Under the pieces are notes generated by a model, which worked only from the letters and a program-made list of their open reading frames with translations, did no database searches and was not told where the DNA came from. Below are positions 45,340-54,899 of a DNA stretch of 64,000 nucleotides, in pieces (position 1 is the first letter of the stretch; each line of letters starts with the position of its first letter). The stretch is taken from positions 372,001-436,000 of the forward strand of contig NZ_CBCPJJ010000009.1 of the NCBI RefSeq assembly GCF_965118895.1. Reading direction: 5' to 3'. This DNA comes from Rahnella inusitata_A (GTDB taxonomy: Bacteria; Pseudomonadota; Gammaproteobacteria; Enterobacterales; Enterobacteriaceae). Made by a program: the position numbers and the translations under genes.

Positions 45340-47622
45340 TTAGATTTTGCAGGCGCCGCTTTCGCAGTCATCAGCCACATCGGCTTTCATGTCTTCCTGC
45401 ACATCATCAGCACCATCGCGGGTGTTCTGATAGTACAGGGTTTTGACGCCGAATTTGTAGGCTGTCAGCAAGTCTTTCAGCAACTGCTTCATCGGCACTT
45501 TGCTGTTCGGGAAGCGTGACGGGTCGTAGTTGGTGTTTGACGAAATCGCCTGGTCAATGAATTTTTGCATCACGCCAACCAGTTGCAGGTAACCGTCGTT
45601 ATTAGGCATATCCCACAGCAATTCGTACTGATCTTTTAGACGCTCATACTCCGGCACCACCTGACGCAGGATCCCGTCTTTCGACGCTTTGATGCTGATG
45701 TGGCCGCGCGGTGGCTCGATGCCGTTGGTCGCGTTAGAGATCTGCGAAGAGGTCTCAGAAGGCATCAGCGCCGACAGTGTGGAGTTACGCAGGCCGTGCG
45801 TTTTGATGTCTTCACGCAGCTTATCCCAGTTGAGATGCAGAGGTTCACTGCAAATCGCATCCAGATCTTTCTTGTAGGTATCCACCGGCATAATGCCTTG
45901 TGAATAGGTGGTTTCGTTGAACCACTGGCACGCGCCTTGTTCTTTCGCCAGCTCGTTGGAGGCTTTCAGCAGGTAATACTGGATCGCTTCGAACGTCTTA
46001 TGCGTCAGGTTGTTGGCGCTGCCGTCGGAATAACGCACGCCGTTTTTCGCCAGATAATAGGCGTAGTTGATGACGCCGATACCCAGAGTACGACGGCCCA
46101 TCGCGCCACGTTTAGCGGCTTTGATTGGGTAATCCTGATAATCGAGCAGGGCGTCGAGTGCGCGCACGGCCAGTACCGCCAGCTCTTCCAGATCGTCGAG
46201 GCTTTCGATAGCACCGAGGTTGAAGGCAGACAGCGTGCACAGCGCGATTTCGCCGTTTTCGTCGTTCACGTCATCCAGTGGTTTGGTTGGCAGTGCGATT
46301 TCCAGACACAGGTTAGACTGGCGAACCGGCGCGATGGCCGGATCAAACGGACTGTGCGTGTTGCAATGATCTACGTGCTGAATATAGATACGGCCAGTGG
46401 AGGCGCGTTCCTGCATCATCAGCGAGAACAATTCGACGGCTTTCACTTTCTGCTTACGGATGCCCGGGTCTTGCTCGTATTTCTCGTACAGACGTTCGAA
46501 CTCCTCCTGATCGGCGAAGAACGCATCGTACAGACCAGGTACGTCGGACGGGCTGAACAGCGTAATATCGCCGCCTTTCACCAGACGCTGATACATCAGT
46601 TTGTTGATCTGCACGCCGTAGTCCATATGACGGACGCGGTTGCCTTCAACACCACGGTTGTTTTTCAGCACCAGCAGACTTTCCACTTCCAGATGCCACA
46701 TCGGGTAGAACAATGTCGCTGCACCGCCACGAACGCCGCCCTGAGAGCAGGATTTCACCGCTGTCTGGAAATGTTTGTAGAACGGGATACACCCGGTGTG
46801 GAACGCTTCACCGCCGCGGATCGGGCTGCCCAGCGCACGGATGCGACCGGCGTTGATGCCGATACCGGCACGCTGGGAAACGTATTTCACAATGGCGCTG
46901 GATGTAGCGTTGATAGAGTCCAGGCTGTCGCCGCATTCGATCAGTACGCAGGAGCTGAACTGACGGGTCGGGGTACGCACGCCAGACATGATTGGCGTAG
47001 GCAGAGAAATTTTGAAAGTAGAAATCGCGTCGTAGAAACGTTTGATGTAGTCCAGACGGGTTTCACGCGGATAGCCGGAGAACAGGCAGGCCGCGACCAG
47101 AATATAGAGGAACTGCGCACTCTCGTAGATATCGCCAGTCACACGGTTTTGCGCCAGATATTTCCCTTCCAGCTGCTTGACGGCGGCGTAAGAGAAATTC
47201 ATGTCACGCCAGTGGTCAATAAAACTGTCCATCTGCTCGAACTCTTCAGCCGTGTAGTCTTCCAGCAGATGTTTGTCGTATTTACCCATTTCGACCATGC
47301 GGGTCACCTGATCAATCAGCTTAGGCGGCTCGAACTGACCGTATGCTTTTTTACGCAGGTGGAAAATCGCCAGACGCGCGGCCAGATACTGGTAATCCGG
47401 CGCATCTTTGGAAATCAGATCCGCAGCCGCTTTGATAATCGTTTCATGAATATCAGCGGTTTTAATCCCGTCGTAGAACTGGATATGTGAACGAAGTTCT
47501 ACTTGGGAAACTGATACGTTTTGAAGACCTTCCGCAGCCCAGTCAATGACACGGTGGATTTTATCAAGGTTGATGCGTTCTGTGCGGCCATCACGTTTAG
47601 TTACAAGCAGACTTTGGTTCAT
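45340..47622 (-). CDS. nrdA: Ribonucleotide reductase class Ia, alpha subunit
   Basis: Encodes 760 residues (E. coli 761). It reduces ribonucleoside diphosphates to deoxyribonucleotides. The N-terminal ATP cone (residues 1-95; starts MNQSLLVTKRDGRTERINLD) senses dATP/ATP. Active-site cysteines are in FSSCVLIECGDS, SNLCLEIALPT and ALCTLSAFNLG. The shuttle pair is C753 and C758 in the tail CESGACKI. It is the first gene of nrdAB-yfaE on the minus strand. Upstream lie a pair of NrdR boxes and a DnaA box, which fits cell-cycle and nucleotide control. Confidence 0.98.
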   Translation of the reverse strand: MNQSLLVTKRDGRTERINLDKIHRVIDWAAEGLQNVSVSQVELRSHIQFYDGIKTADIHETIIKAAADLISKDAPDYQYLAARLAIFHLRKKAYGQFEPPKLIDQVTRMVEMGKYDKHLLEDYTAEEFEQMDSFIDHWRDMNFSYAAVKQLEGKYLAQNRVTGDIYESAQFLYILVAACLFSGYPRETRLDYIKRFYDAISTFKISLPTPIMSGVRTPTRQFSSCVLIECGDSLDSINATSSAIVKYVSQRAGIGINAGRIRALGSPIRGGEAFHTGCIPFYKHFQTAVKSCSQGGVRGGAATLFYPMWHLEVESLLVLKNNRGVEGNRVRHMDYGVQINKLMYQRLVKGGDITLFSPSDVPGLYDAFFADQEEFERLYEKYEQDPGIRKQKVKAVELFSLMMQERASTGRIYIQHVDHCNTHSPFDPAIAPVRQSNLCLEIALPTKPLDDVNDENGEIALCTLSAFNLGAIESLDDLEELAVLAVRALDALLDYQDYPIKAAKRGAMGRRTLGIGVINYAYYLAKNGVRYSDGSANNLTHKTFEAIQYYLLKASNELAKEQGACQWFNETTYSQGIMPVDTYKKDLDAICSEPLHLNWDKLREDIKTHGLRNSTLSALMPSETSSQISNATNGIEPPRGHISIKASKDGILRQVVPEYERLKDQYELLWDMPNNDGYLQLVGVMQKFIDQAISSNTNYDPSRFPNSKVPMKQLLKDLLTAYKFGVKTLYYQNTRDGADDVQEDMKADVADDCESGACKI

Positions 47623-47687
47623 TCGGGGCGATACCTCAAAGGTTTATAAAGGGTCTGACCTGACCGTCAAAAACAGCACGGCAGCAC

Positions 47688-47735
47688 CACTCTATTCTAG
47701 TGTGCTGGTCAGGATATAAACACAATATATTGTGG
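47688..47735. promoter_or_regulatory. Pair of NrdR boxes
   Basis: Box 1 at 47720-47735 contains the perfect palindrome CACAATATATTGTG (47721-47734), matching the NrdR consensus acaCwAtATaTwGtgt. Box 2 at 47688-47703 (CACTCTATTCTAGTGT) is a weaker match. Their centres are 32 bp apart, three helical turns, the known spacing of NrdR box pairs. Confidence 0.85.
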
Positions 47736-47804
47736 GTTTGTTATTTTCTGATGACAAGATAGTGACTGAACGGCCCTTTGGCAAGTGAACAAAACGGCCG
47801 GATT

Positions 47805-47813
47805 TGTGGATAA
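47805..47813 (-). promoter_or_regulatory. DnaA box upstream of nrdA
   Basis: TGTGGATAA on the plus strand is the complement of the perfect DnaA box TTATCCACA. DnaA control of nrdAB is established in E. coli. It lies 183 bp before the nrdA start and 70 bp beyond the NrdR boxes. Confidence 0.7.
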
Positions 47814-48077
47814 CTTGGGGAGAAATTTACGGGCCAAGCCTGAGGAGTCCGTCATTGCTGGCGCGACAAACCTGTCAATATCTGAGATACGATTTTCTTA
47901 TATTTTTACGAAAGGTGATCGACTGCCGGTTTATTAAACGTTAGAAAAAAACGCTATATTGATCTGGATAACTATTCTAAAAAATCATGTTCCCGGGTCC
48001 GGTTCCACCAACGCCCTAAAAACTAAGGTTTAAGTAAATCTGTGGCGGGCAGGGCGGATGAAATTCCGCTTAAGTCT

Positions 48078-48099
48078 GCCCGGAAGGCATCTTCCGGGC
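48078..48099 (-). terminator. Hairpin downstream of ubiG
   Basis: GCCCGGAAG (48078-48086) pairs exactly with CTTCCGGGC (48091-48099), loop GCAT. No T tract follows on the minus strand, so it may stabilise the 3' end rather than terminate alone. Confidence 0.5.
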
Positions 48100-48125
48100 T
48101 TGACGCACGGGCTATTTAGAGCAGG

Positions 48126-48875
48126 TCAGATGACAGAACTTTCTTCTGACTGAGTGTGGATCATGTAATTGACGTCCACGTTCGGCCCGAGTTTAAAATG
48201 ATCGGTCAGCGGGTTGTAGTGCAGGCCCATAATGTGGCGCTCCGACAACGACGTACGGTCAATCATGCCCAGCAACTCTGACGGTTTGATGAATTTTTTG
48301 ATGTCGTGCGTGCCCTTTGGCACCATCTTCAGCACATATTCCGCGCCGAAAATAGCCATCAGCCAGGCTTTGTTGTTACGGTTGATGGTGGAGAAGAAGA
48401 CATGCCCGCCGGGTTTCACCAGACGCGCACAGGCAGCCACGACGGACGCCGGATCCGGCACATGTTCGAGCATTTCCATGCAGGTGACCACATCGTATTG
48501 CTGCGGATGCGCCTCGGCGTGGGCTTCCACGGTTTCCTGTACGTAATCCACTTTCACACCACTTTCCAGCGCATGCAGACGCGCCACCTGTAACGGTTCG
48601 CCGCCCATGTCCAGTCCGGTCACTTGCGCACCGGCGACGGCCATGCTTTCGCTAAGAATACCGCCGCCGCAGCCGACATCGAGAACATTCTTCTCAAACA
48701 GGCCATCGGCGCGCTCAAGAATATAGTTCAGGCGCAGCGGATTGATGCGGTGCAGCGGTTTGAATTCGCCTTCCAAATCCCACCAGCGCGAGGCGACCGC
48801 CTCAAATTTGGCGATTTCTTCATGGTCGATGTTCTGTGGCGCAGCGGAAGTCGATGTGGATGATGTGGTTGTCAT
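48126..48875 (-). CDS. ubiG: Ubiquinone biosynthesis O-methyltransferase UbiG
   Basis: Encodes 249 residues (E. coli 240; the extra is a Ser/Thr-rich N-terminus). It performs the O-methylations of ubiquinone synthesis with S-adenosylmethionine. The SAM-binding motif is LDVGCGGGILSESMA, followed by TGLDMGGEPLQVAR and VTCMEMLEHVPDP. The membrane-interacting region HDIKKFIKPSELLG is present. AAGGAG lies 12 nt before the ATG, a rather long spacer. It is divergent from gyrA, the conserved arrangement. Confidence 0.96.
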   Translation of the reverse strand: MTTTSSTSTSAAPQNIDHEEIAKFEAVASRWWDLEGEFKPLHRINPLRLNYILERADGLFEKNVLDVGCGGGILSESMAVAGAQVTGLDMGGEPLQVARLHALESGVKVDYVQETVEAHAEAHPQQYDVVTCMEMLEHVPDPASVVAACARLVKPGGHVFFSTINRNNKAWLMAIFGAEYVLKMVPKGTHDIKKFIKPSELLGMIDRTSLSERHIMGLHYNPLTDHFKLGPNVDVNYMIHTQSEESSVI

Positions 48876-49058
48876 GAGCGTGATGAACTCCTTATATCTT
48901 GATGTGGCCGATTATACCTATTTCGTCTGCTTTGGTTCAGATTTGTCGTTATGGCGAATCTTTATACGAAATGCGGCGCTTTACGCAAAGGTTTGAAACC
49001 CGTTGGATAATAGTAGGCAAAAGGGGGCGGTTGTTTTCCACGTTTGGCTGGTTTGTGG

Positions 49059-49064
49059 TATAGT
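49059..49064 (+). promoter_or_regulatory. Possible gyrA -10 element
   Basis: TATAGT lies 72 bp before the gyrA ATG in the 260-bp ubiG-gyrA gap. No clear -35 is seen, which is common for the relaxation-stimulated gyrA promoter. Confidence 0.35.
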
Positions 49065-49135
49065 TTTACACCTTTGCGCTATATATGCCTACGTGGGCAG
49101 CGGCCATGAATAATCAGTAGAGGGATAGCAGCTCC

Positions 49136-51787
49136 ATGAGCGACCTTGCCAGAGAAATCACACCGATTAACATCGAAGAAGAGCTGAAAAACTCTTATTT
49201 GGATTATGCGATGTCCGTGATTGTCGGACGTGCGCTACCAGATGTGCGTGATGGTTTGAAACCGGTGCACCGCCGCGTACTTTTCGCAATGAACGTCCTC
49301 GGTAACGACTGGAATAAAGCCTATAAAAAATCGGCCCGTGTGGTCGGTGACGTTATCGGTAAATATCACCCACACGGTGATACCGCGGTTTATGACACCA
49401 TTGTCCGTATGGCTCAGCCTTTCTCACTTCGCTACATGCTGGTGGACGGGCAGGGTAACTTCGGGTCAGTGGATGGCGACTCCGCCGCAGCCATGCGTTA
49501 TACCGAAATTCGCATGTCAAAAATTGCTCACGAATTGCTGGCTGACTTAGAAAAAGACACCGTCGATTTCGTGCCTAACTACGATGGCACCGAGCAAATC
49601 CCTGCTGTTATGCCAACCCGTATTCCTAACCTGCTGGTCAACGGCTCGTCAGGTATCGCGGTCGGTATGGCGACCAACATTCCGCCGCATAACCTCACCG
49701 AGGTTATCAACGGCTGTCTGGCCTTCATTGAAGATGAGAACATCAGCATTGAAGGGCTGATGGAACATATTCCGGGTCCAGATTTCCCGACAGCGGCAAT
49801 CATCAACGGTCGTCGTGGTATCGAAGAAGCTTACCGTACCGGCCGTGGCAAGATTTCGATCCGTGCCCGCGCTGAAGTGGAAGCGGACGCTAAAACCGGT
49901 CGCGAAACCATTATCGTTCACGAGATCCCGTATCAGGTGAACAAAGCCCGTCTGATCGAAAAGATCGCCGAGCTGGTGAAAGAAAAACGTGTTGAAGGCA
50001 TCAGTGCACTGCGCGATGAGTCTGATAAAGACGGTATGCGCATCGTCATCGAAATTAAACGTGACGCCGTCGGTGAAGTGGTTCTGAACAACCTGTACTC
50101 ACTGACCCAGTTGCAGACTTCTTTCGGTATCAACATGGTGGCATTACACCGTGGTCAGCCGAAAATTTTGGGTCTGAAAGAGATTCTGTCCGCGTTTGTT
50201 CGCCACCGCCGTGAAGTGGTAACACGCCGTACTATTTTCGAACTGCGTAAAGCCCGCGACCGTGCTCATATCCTCGAAGCACTGGCGATCGCGCTGGCTA
50301 ACATCGACCCGATCATTGAACTGATCCGTGCTGCACAATCTCCGGCCGAAGCGAAAGCGGGCCTGATTGCGCGTTCATGGGATCTGGGCAACGTTGCGGC
50401 GATGCTGGCAAGTGCCGGTGATGACGCTGCACGCCCTGAATGGCTGGAGCCAGAGTTCGGTATTCATGAAGGTAAATACTTCCTGACCGAGCAACAGGCG
50501 CAGGCTATTTTGGATCTGCGCTTGCAGAAACTGACCGGCCTTGAGCATGAAAAACTGCTTGATGAGTACAAAGAGCTGCTGGTGCAAATCGCAGAGCTGA
50601 TGTACATCCTGTCCAACCCGGATCGTCTGATGGAAGTCATTCGTGAAGAGCTGGAAGCGATCCGCGATCAGTACAACGATCCGCGTCGTACCGAAATCAC
50701 GGCGAACTCGTCTGACATCAACATCGAAGACCTGATCAACCAGGAAGACGTTGTGGTGACCTTGTCGCATCAGGGCTATGTGAAGTATCAGCCTCTGACC
50801 GATTACGAAGCGCAGCGTCGCGGCGGTAAAGGTAAATCAGCAGCCCGTATTAAAGAAGAAGACTTCATCGACCGTCTGCTGGTGGCCAACACCCACGACA
50901 CTATTCTGATGTTCTCCAGCCGGGGACGTCTGTACTGGATGAAAGTCTATCAGTTGCCGGAAGCCAGCCGCGGTGCCCGTGGCCGTCCGATCGTCAACTT
51001 GTTACCGCTCGAGCCAAACGAACGTATCACCGCCATTCTGCCAGTACGCGAGTACGAAGAAGGCCGTCATGTGTTCATGGCAACGGCAAGCGGTACTGTG
51101 AAGAAGACCGCACTGACCGATTTCAGCCGTCCGCGTAGTGCCGGCATCATCGCCATCAACCTCAACGAGGGTGATGAGCTGATTGGTGTTGACCTGACCG
51201 ACGGTAAAAACGAAGTCATGCTGTTCTCTGCAGCCGGTAAAGTGGTGCGCTTCTCCGAAGAAGCGGTGCGTTCAATGGGCCGTACGGCGACCGGTGTTCG
51301 CGGTATCCGTCTGGGCGAAGGCGACAGCGTCGTCTCCCTGATCATTCCACGCGGTGACGGTTGTATCCTGACCGTCACGCAGAATGGTTTCGGTAAGCGT
51401 ACTGAATCTGCCGAATATCCAACCAAATCCCGTGCAACGCAGGGCGTTATCTCGATCAAAGTGAGCGAGCGTAATGGTCCGGTAGTTGGCGCGATCCAGG
51501 TGGATGAAGCGGATCAGATCATGATGATCACCGATGCCGGTACGCTGGTGCGTACCCGCGTGTCTGAAGTGAGTACCGTTGGCCGTAACACCCAGGGTGT
51601 GACGCTGATCCGTACCGCCGAACAGGAACACGTGGTCGGTCTGCAACGTGTGGCAGAACCGGTAGAAGACGAAGAACTGGATGGCGTTGCCACCGAAGCC
51701 GGCGAACTGGAAGCGGCGCAAGCAGCCGATCTGCCAGACGACGCAGAAAGTGAAGACGACCAGGCAGCTGACGACGAAGAAGAATAA
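49136..51787 (+). CDS. gyrA: DNA gyrase subunit A
   Basis: Encodes 883 residues. Type II topoisomerase subunit that cuts and rejoins DNA and, with GyrB, adds negative supercoils. The catalytic tyrosine is Y122 (RYTEIRMSK). The quinolone-determining region reads HPHGDTAVYDTIV, with Thr at position 83 (Ser in E. coli) and Asp at 87. The DNA-wrapping C-terminal beta-pinwheel carries the GyrA box QRRGGKG. The acidic tail (from about 845: AAQAADLPDDAESEDDQ...) is longer in acidic residues than usual but typical of enterobacteria. It is followed by a strong terminator. Confidence 0.98.
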   Translation: MSDLAREITPINIEEELKNSYLDYAMSVIVGRALPDVRDGLKPVHRRVLFAMNVLGNDWNKAYKKSARVVGDVIGKYHPHGDTAVYDTIVRMAQPFSLRYMLVDGQGNFGSVDGDSAAAMRYTEIRMSKIAHELLADLEKDTVDFVPNYDGTEQIPAVMPTRIPNLLVNGSSGIAVGMATNIPPHNLTEVINGCLAFIEDENISIEGLMEHIPGPDFPTAAIINGRRGIEEAYRTGRGKISIRARAEVEADAKTGRETIIVHEIPYQVNKARLIEKIAELVKEKRVEGISALRDESDKDGMRIVIEIKRDAVGEVVLNNLYSLTQLQTSFGINMVALHRGQPKILGLKEILSAFVRHRREVVTRRTIFELRKARDRAHILEALAIALANIDPIIELIRAAQSPAEAKAGLIARSWDLGNVAAMLASAGDDAARPEWLEPEFGIHEGKYFLTEQQAQAILDLRLQKLTGLEHEKLLDEYKELLVQIAELMYILSNPDRLMEVIREELEAIRDQYNDPRRTEITANSSDINIEDLINQEDVVVTLSHQGYVKYQPLTDYEAQRRGGKGKSAARIKEEDFIDRLLVANTHDTILMFSSRGRLYWMKVYQLPEASRGARGRPIVNLLPLEPNERITAILPVREYEEGRHVFMATASGTVKKTALTDFSRPRSAGIIAINLNEGDELIGVDLTDGKNEVMLFSAAGKVVRFSEEAVRSMGRTATGVRGIRLGEGDSVVSLIIPRGDGCILTVTQNGFGKRTESAEYPTKSRATQGVISIKVSERNGPVVGAIQVDEADQIMMITDAGTLVRTRVSEVSTVGRNTQGVTLIRTAEQEHVVGLQRVAEPVEDEELDGVATEAGELEAAQAADLPDDAESEDDQAADDEEE

Positions 51788-51810
51788 GTTTTCTTAGTCG
51801 GTTGAAAGGA

Positions 51811-51843
51811 AGGCATAACATGGCAACGTGTTATGCCTTTTTT
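51811..51843 (+). terminator. Terminator after gyrA
   Basis: AGGCATAACA (51811-51820) pairs with TGTTATGCCT (51829-51838), an 8-nt loop, then a T run to 51843. Confidence 0.93.
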
Positions 51844-51930
51844 ATTCATTTCGAGTTTTTTAGAAAGTCCCTCAATAGTGTATTCTGATTCACATTCCGC
51901 TCACTGAGCCGTTACACCGATGGTTAATCC

Positions 51931-54807
51931 TTGAAATATCTTGCTTCGTTTCGAACAACGCTGAGAATCTCCCGCTACCTGTTCAGGGTGCTGGCACTGA
52001 TGCTGTGGACGCTAGGGGTGCTACTGACCACCTTTTATGTGCTGAATATCTTCCACAATAAAGAGTCGGAGATCCGCGATGAGGATAACCTCAACTACGA
52101 TCTGGCGCAGAGCTACGTCAAAAACTCCAATGACGTGATGCGCAGCATTAAGTTCATGGCCGAAAAGCGTCTGAGCGATTCAATGAACGGGCTGGATATC
52201 ATCAACGGGATGATCAGCAGCAAGAACACGCCGCCGTCCTACCTTTCCCTTTTCCCTGATTCGGATTGCTCCCAGCTCAGCGACAGTTACCGTAACTCGC
52301 TGACGTCTCTGGGGAACATGATTCATTACTGGAAAGACAATTTTTCTGATGCCTATGACCTTAACCGCGTGTTTTTTATCAGCGGAGAAAACCTGTGTCT
52401 GGTCGATTTCGGCATCAGCAGCGAACCGTTTGAACGTGAAAGTCAGGATCAGCTGAAATCGCTGCATGAGAAAATCCTGCAATACCGCAACGGTAAAAAT
52501 CAGGATAAAGAGAACAGCCTGTACTGGGTTTCACAGTCCAGTAACCGGGAGTCCGGTTATCTGTACGTGCTGACGCCGATTTATATCGGCAATAAACTGG
52601 AAGCGCTGATGGGTATTCAGCAAAACCTGCGTCTGGAAGATTTAGTCACGCCGAGCGCGCAACACACCAGCGTTACGCTGCTTGATGAGGACGATCAGCC
52701 GCTGCTCAGTCTTTCAGAAGGCGACCGCTACACCGCTGCGCTGGGGAATTATCCGCAGGAAAGCTCGTACTTCGGCTACATGAATGGCTACAAAGATTTG
52801 ATTTATAAAAAGCCGCTGTCGCCGTCTTCGCTGAGCGTGGTGTATTCCATGCCGTTCAATATTGTTATTGAACGGTTCAAGATCATGATATTCAACGCGG
52901 TGCTGCTCAATATCTTCTCCGGCCTGTTGCTGTTTATTCTGGCCTGGGTGTTTGAGCGCAAGATGTTTTTACCTGCCGAGCAGAATGCCTTCCGGCTGGA
53001 AGAGCACGAGCAGTTTAACCACAAAATTGTCGCGTCGGCGCCGGTGGGGATTTCGATTCTGCGCATCAGCGACGGCGTGAATATCCTGAGTAACGAGCTG
53101 GCGCACAATTACATCAGCATGCTGACCCAGGAAGACCGCCAGCGTATTACGCGCATCATCTGCGATCAGCAGGTGAATTTTGTCGACGTCATCACCAAGA
53201 ATAACAACAACATTCAGCTGAGCTTCGTGCATTCACGTTACCGCAACGAAGACGTAGCGATTTGCGTGCTGATCGACGTCAGTGCGCGCGTGCGGATGGA
53301 AGAGTCGTTGCAGGAGATGGCGAATGCCGCCGAGCAGGCCAGCCAGTCCAAATCGATGTTCCTGGCGACCGTCAGCCACGAATTGCGCACGCCATTGTAC
53401 GGCATCATCGGTAATCTGGATTTACTGCAAACACAGGGGCTACCGCAGGGTGTGGATCGTCTGGTGACGGCGATGAATAACTCCTCTGCGCTGCTGCTGA
53501 AAATCATCAGCGACATTCTCGACTTCTCGAAAATCGAATCTGAACAGCTGAAAATTGAGCCGCAGGAGTTCTCATGCCGTGAAGTGATCACACACATTGC
53601 CGGTAACTATCTGCCTCTGGTGGTGAAAAAGCGCCTCGGACTGTACTGTTTTATCGAGCACAACGTGCCGCTGTCGTTCACCGGCGACCCGGTGCGTCTG
53701 CAACAGGTCATCTCGAATATTCTTAATAATGCGATTAAATTCACCGATACCGGCTGTATCGTGCTGAATGTCAGAACCTGTGGAAACTATCTGGAGTTCC
53801 AGGTGCGCGATACCGGCGTCGGTATTCCTGAGCGCGAAATCACCCGTTTATTCGACCCGTTCTTCCAGGTCGGTACCGGCGTGCAGCGTCATTTCCAGGG
53901 CACCGGCCTTGGGCTGGCAATTTGCGAAAAGTTGATCAACCTGATGGATGGCGATATTAACGTTGAATCCGAGCCGGGTCTTGGCAGCTCTTTCACCGTG
54001 CGTATTCCGCTTTACAGCGCGGTGTTCCCGTCTGATGAACCGCTGGATCACTGGCAGGATAAAATCGTCTGGCTGGACGTGCGCAACGCATATCTCGAAA
54101 GTTACCTGATGCAGCTGCTGTGCCACCACGGTGCGAATATCCAGCGCTATGAGCCTGAGCTGGCGACCGGCGCCGAAGACGTGTTGATTACCGATACGCC
54201 GTTTATTCACATGGGTACGCTGCGCGCGCAGATTGAATTCTCGATAGACCATATCGGCCCGCCGGTGGAAACCCGACCGGGATATTGGGTACATGGCACT
54301 TCAACGCCGCTGGAAATCACCGCGCTGCTTAACCGCATTTATCAGATTGAAACAGCAGGGGACGAGGGCGGTCTGAACGCCCCGGCGGCTGAAACCGCTA
54401 TCGCGCAGGACTACAGCGATATCACCCTGTTGGTGGTCGATGACCATCCCATCAACCGCCGTCTGCTCGCCGATCAGCTGGGGACTATGGGTTACATCGT
54501 GGTGACCGCCAATGACGGGATGGATGCGCTGGATGCCATGCGCGCGCATGAGATTGATATCGTGCTCAGCGATGTCAACATGCCACGCCTCGATGGTTAT
54601 GGCCTGACGCAAAAACTGCGCGAGCTGGGCCATATCCTGCCGGTGATCGGCGTGACCGCTAACGCGCTGGCCGAGCAACGTCAGCGGTGTCTGGAAGCAG
54701 GGATGGATAACTGTCTGTCGAAGCCGGTGACGCTGGAAACGCTGCGCGATACGCTGAGCTATTACAGTGAACGCGTGCGCAAAGGGCACTATAAAAAAGA
54801 AGACTGA
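51931..54807 (+). CDS. rcsC: Hybrid sensor histidine kinase RcsC
   Basis: Encodes 958 residues from TTG 51931 (MKYLASFRTTLRISRYLFRV); E. coli RcsC has 949. Inner-membrane sensor of the Rcs envelope-stress phosphorelay. Two transmembrane helices flank a periplasmic domain (about 20-40 and 315-337). A PAS-like region is followed by the dimerisation/phosphoacceptor H-box with H483 (TVSHELRTPLYGII), the ATPase domain (DTGVGIPE, GTGLGLAICEKL), an ABL domain and a C-terminal receiver with D881 (IVLSDVNMPR). Phosphate passes to RcsD and then RcsB. It converges with rcsB, as in E. coli. Confidence 0.97.
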   Translation: MKYLASFRTTLRISRYLFRVLALMLWTLGVLLTTFYVLNIFHNKESEIRDEDNLNYDLAQSYVKNSNDVMRSIKFMAEKRLSDSMNGLDIINGMISSKNTPPSYLSLFPDSDCSQLSDSYRNSLTSLGNMIHYWKDNFSDAYDLNRVFFISGENLCLVDFGISSEPFERESQDQLKSLHEKILQYRNGKNQDKENSLYWVSQSSNRESGYLYVLTPIYIGNKLEALMGIQQNLRLEDLVTPSAQHTSVTLLDEDDQPLLSLSEGDRYTAALGNYPQESSYFGYMNGYKDLIYKKPLSPSSLSVVYSMPFNIVIERFKIMIFNAVLLNIFSGLLLFILAWVFERKMFLPAEQNAFRLEEHEQFNHKIVASAPVGISILRISDGVNILSNELAHNYISMLTQEDRQRITRIICDQQVNFVDVITKNNNNIQLSFVHSRYRNEDVAICVLIDVSARVRMEESLQEMANAAEQASQSKSMFLATVSHELRTPLYGIIGNLDLLQTQGLPQGVDRLVTAMNNSSALLLKIISDILDFSKIESEQLKIEPQEFSCREVITHIAGNYLPLVVKKRLGLYCFIEHNVPLSFTGDPVRLQQVISNILNNAIKFTDTGCIVLNVRTCGNYLEFQVRDTGVGIPEREITRLFDPFFQVGTGVQRHFQGTGLGLAICEKLINLMDGDINVESEPGLGSSFTVRIPLYSAVFPSDEPLDHWQDKIVWLDVRNAYLESYLMQLLCHHGANIQRYEPELATGAEDVLITDTPFIHMGTLRAQIEFSIDHIGPPVETRPGYWVHGTSTPLEITALLNRIYQIETAGDEGGLNAPAAETAIAQDYSDITLLVVDDHPINRRLLADQLGTMGYIVVTANDGMDALDAMRAHEIDIVLSDVNMPRLDGYGLTQKLRELGHILPVIGVTANALAEQRQRCLEAGMDNCLSKPVTLETLRDTLSYYSERVRKGHYKKED

Positions 54808-54837
54808 AGCGGCGGTTTGGCTGAAGGTCATCGATCA

Positions 54838-54868
54838 AAAAATAAAGGCACCGTGAAGGTGCCTTTTG
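54838..54868. terminator. Bidirectional terminator between rcsC and rcsB
   Basis: AAAGGCACC (54844-54852) pairs with GGTGCCTTT (54858-54866), loop GTGAA, with an A-rich left flank and T-rich right flank, suited to both convergent genes. Confidence 0.85.
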
Positions 54869-54899
54869 TCTTTTAGCATTAAGACTGCTTTGCGAAAAC

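Larger units (their letters stand above)
47623..48125. promoter_or_regulatory. nrdA upstream control region
   Basis: 503 bp between nrdA (start 47622) and the ubiG stop, both on the minus strand. It contains two NrdR boxes and a DnaA box near nrdA, then about 260 bp of AT-rich sequence with no gene, and the ubiG hairpin at 48078-48099. The nrdA promoter should overlap the NrdR boxes. Confidence 0.6.

Noticed and set aside
45937..47490. A 517-codon open frame on the plus strand
   Set aside because: It is antisense to nrdA over its whole length; nrdA has all catalytic residues and expected length, and the antisense product has no recognisable domain.
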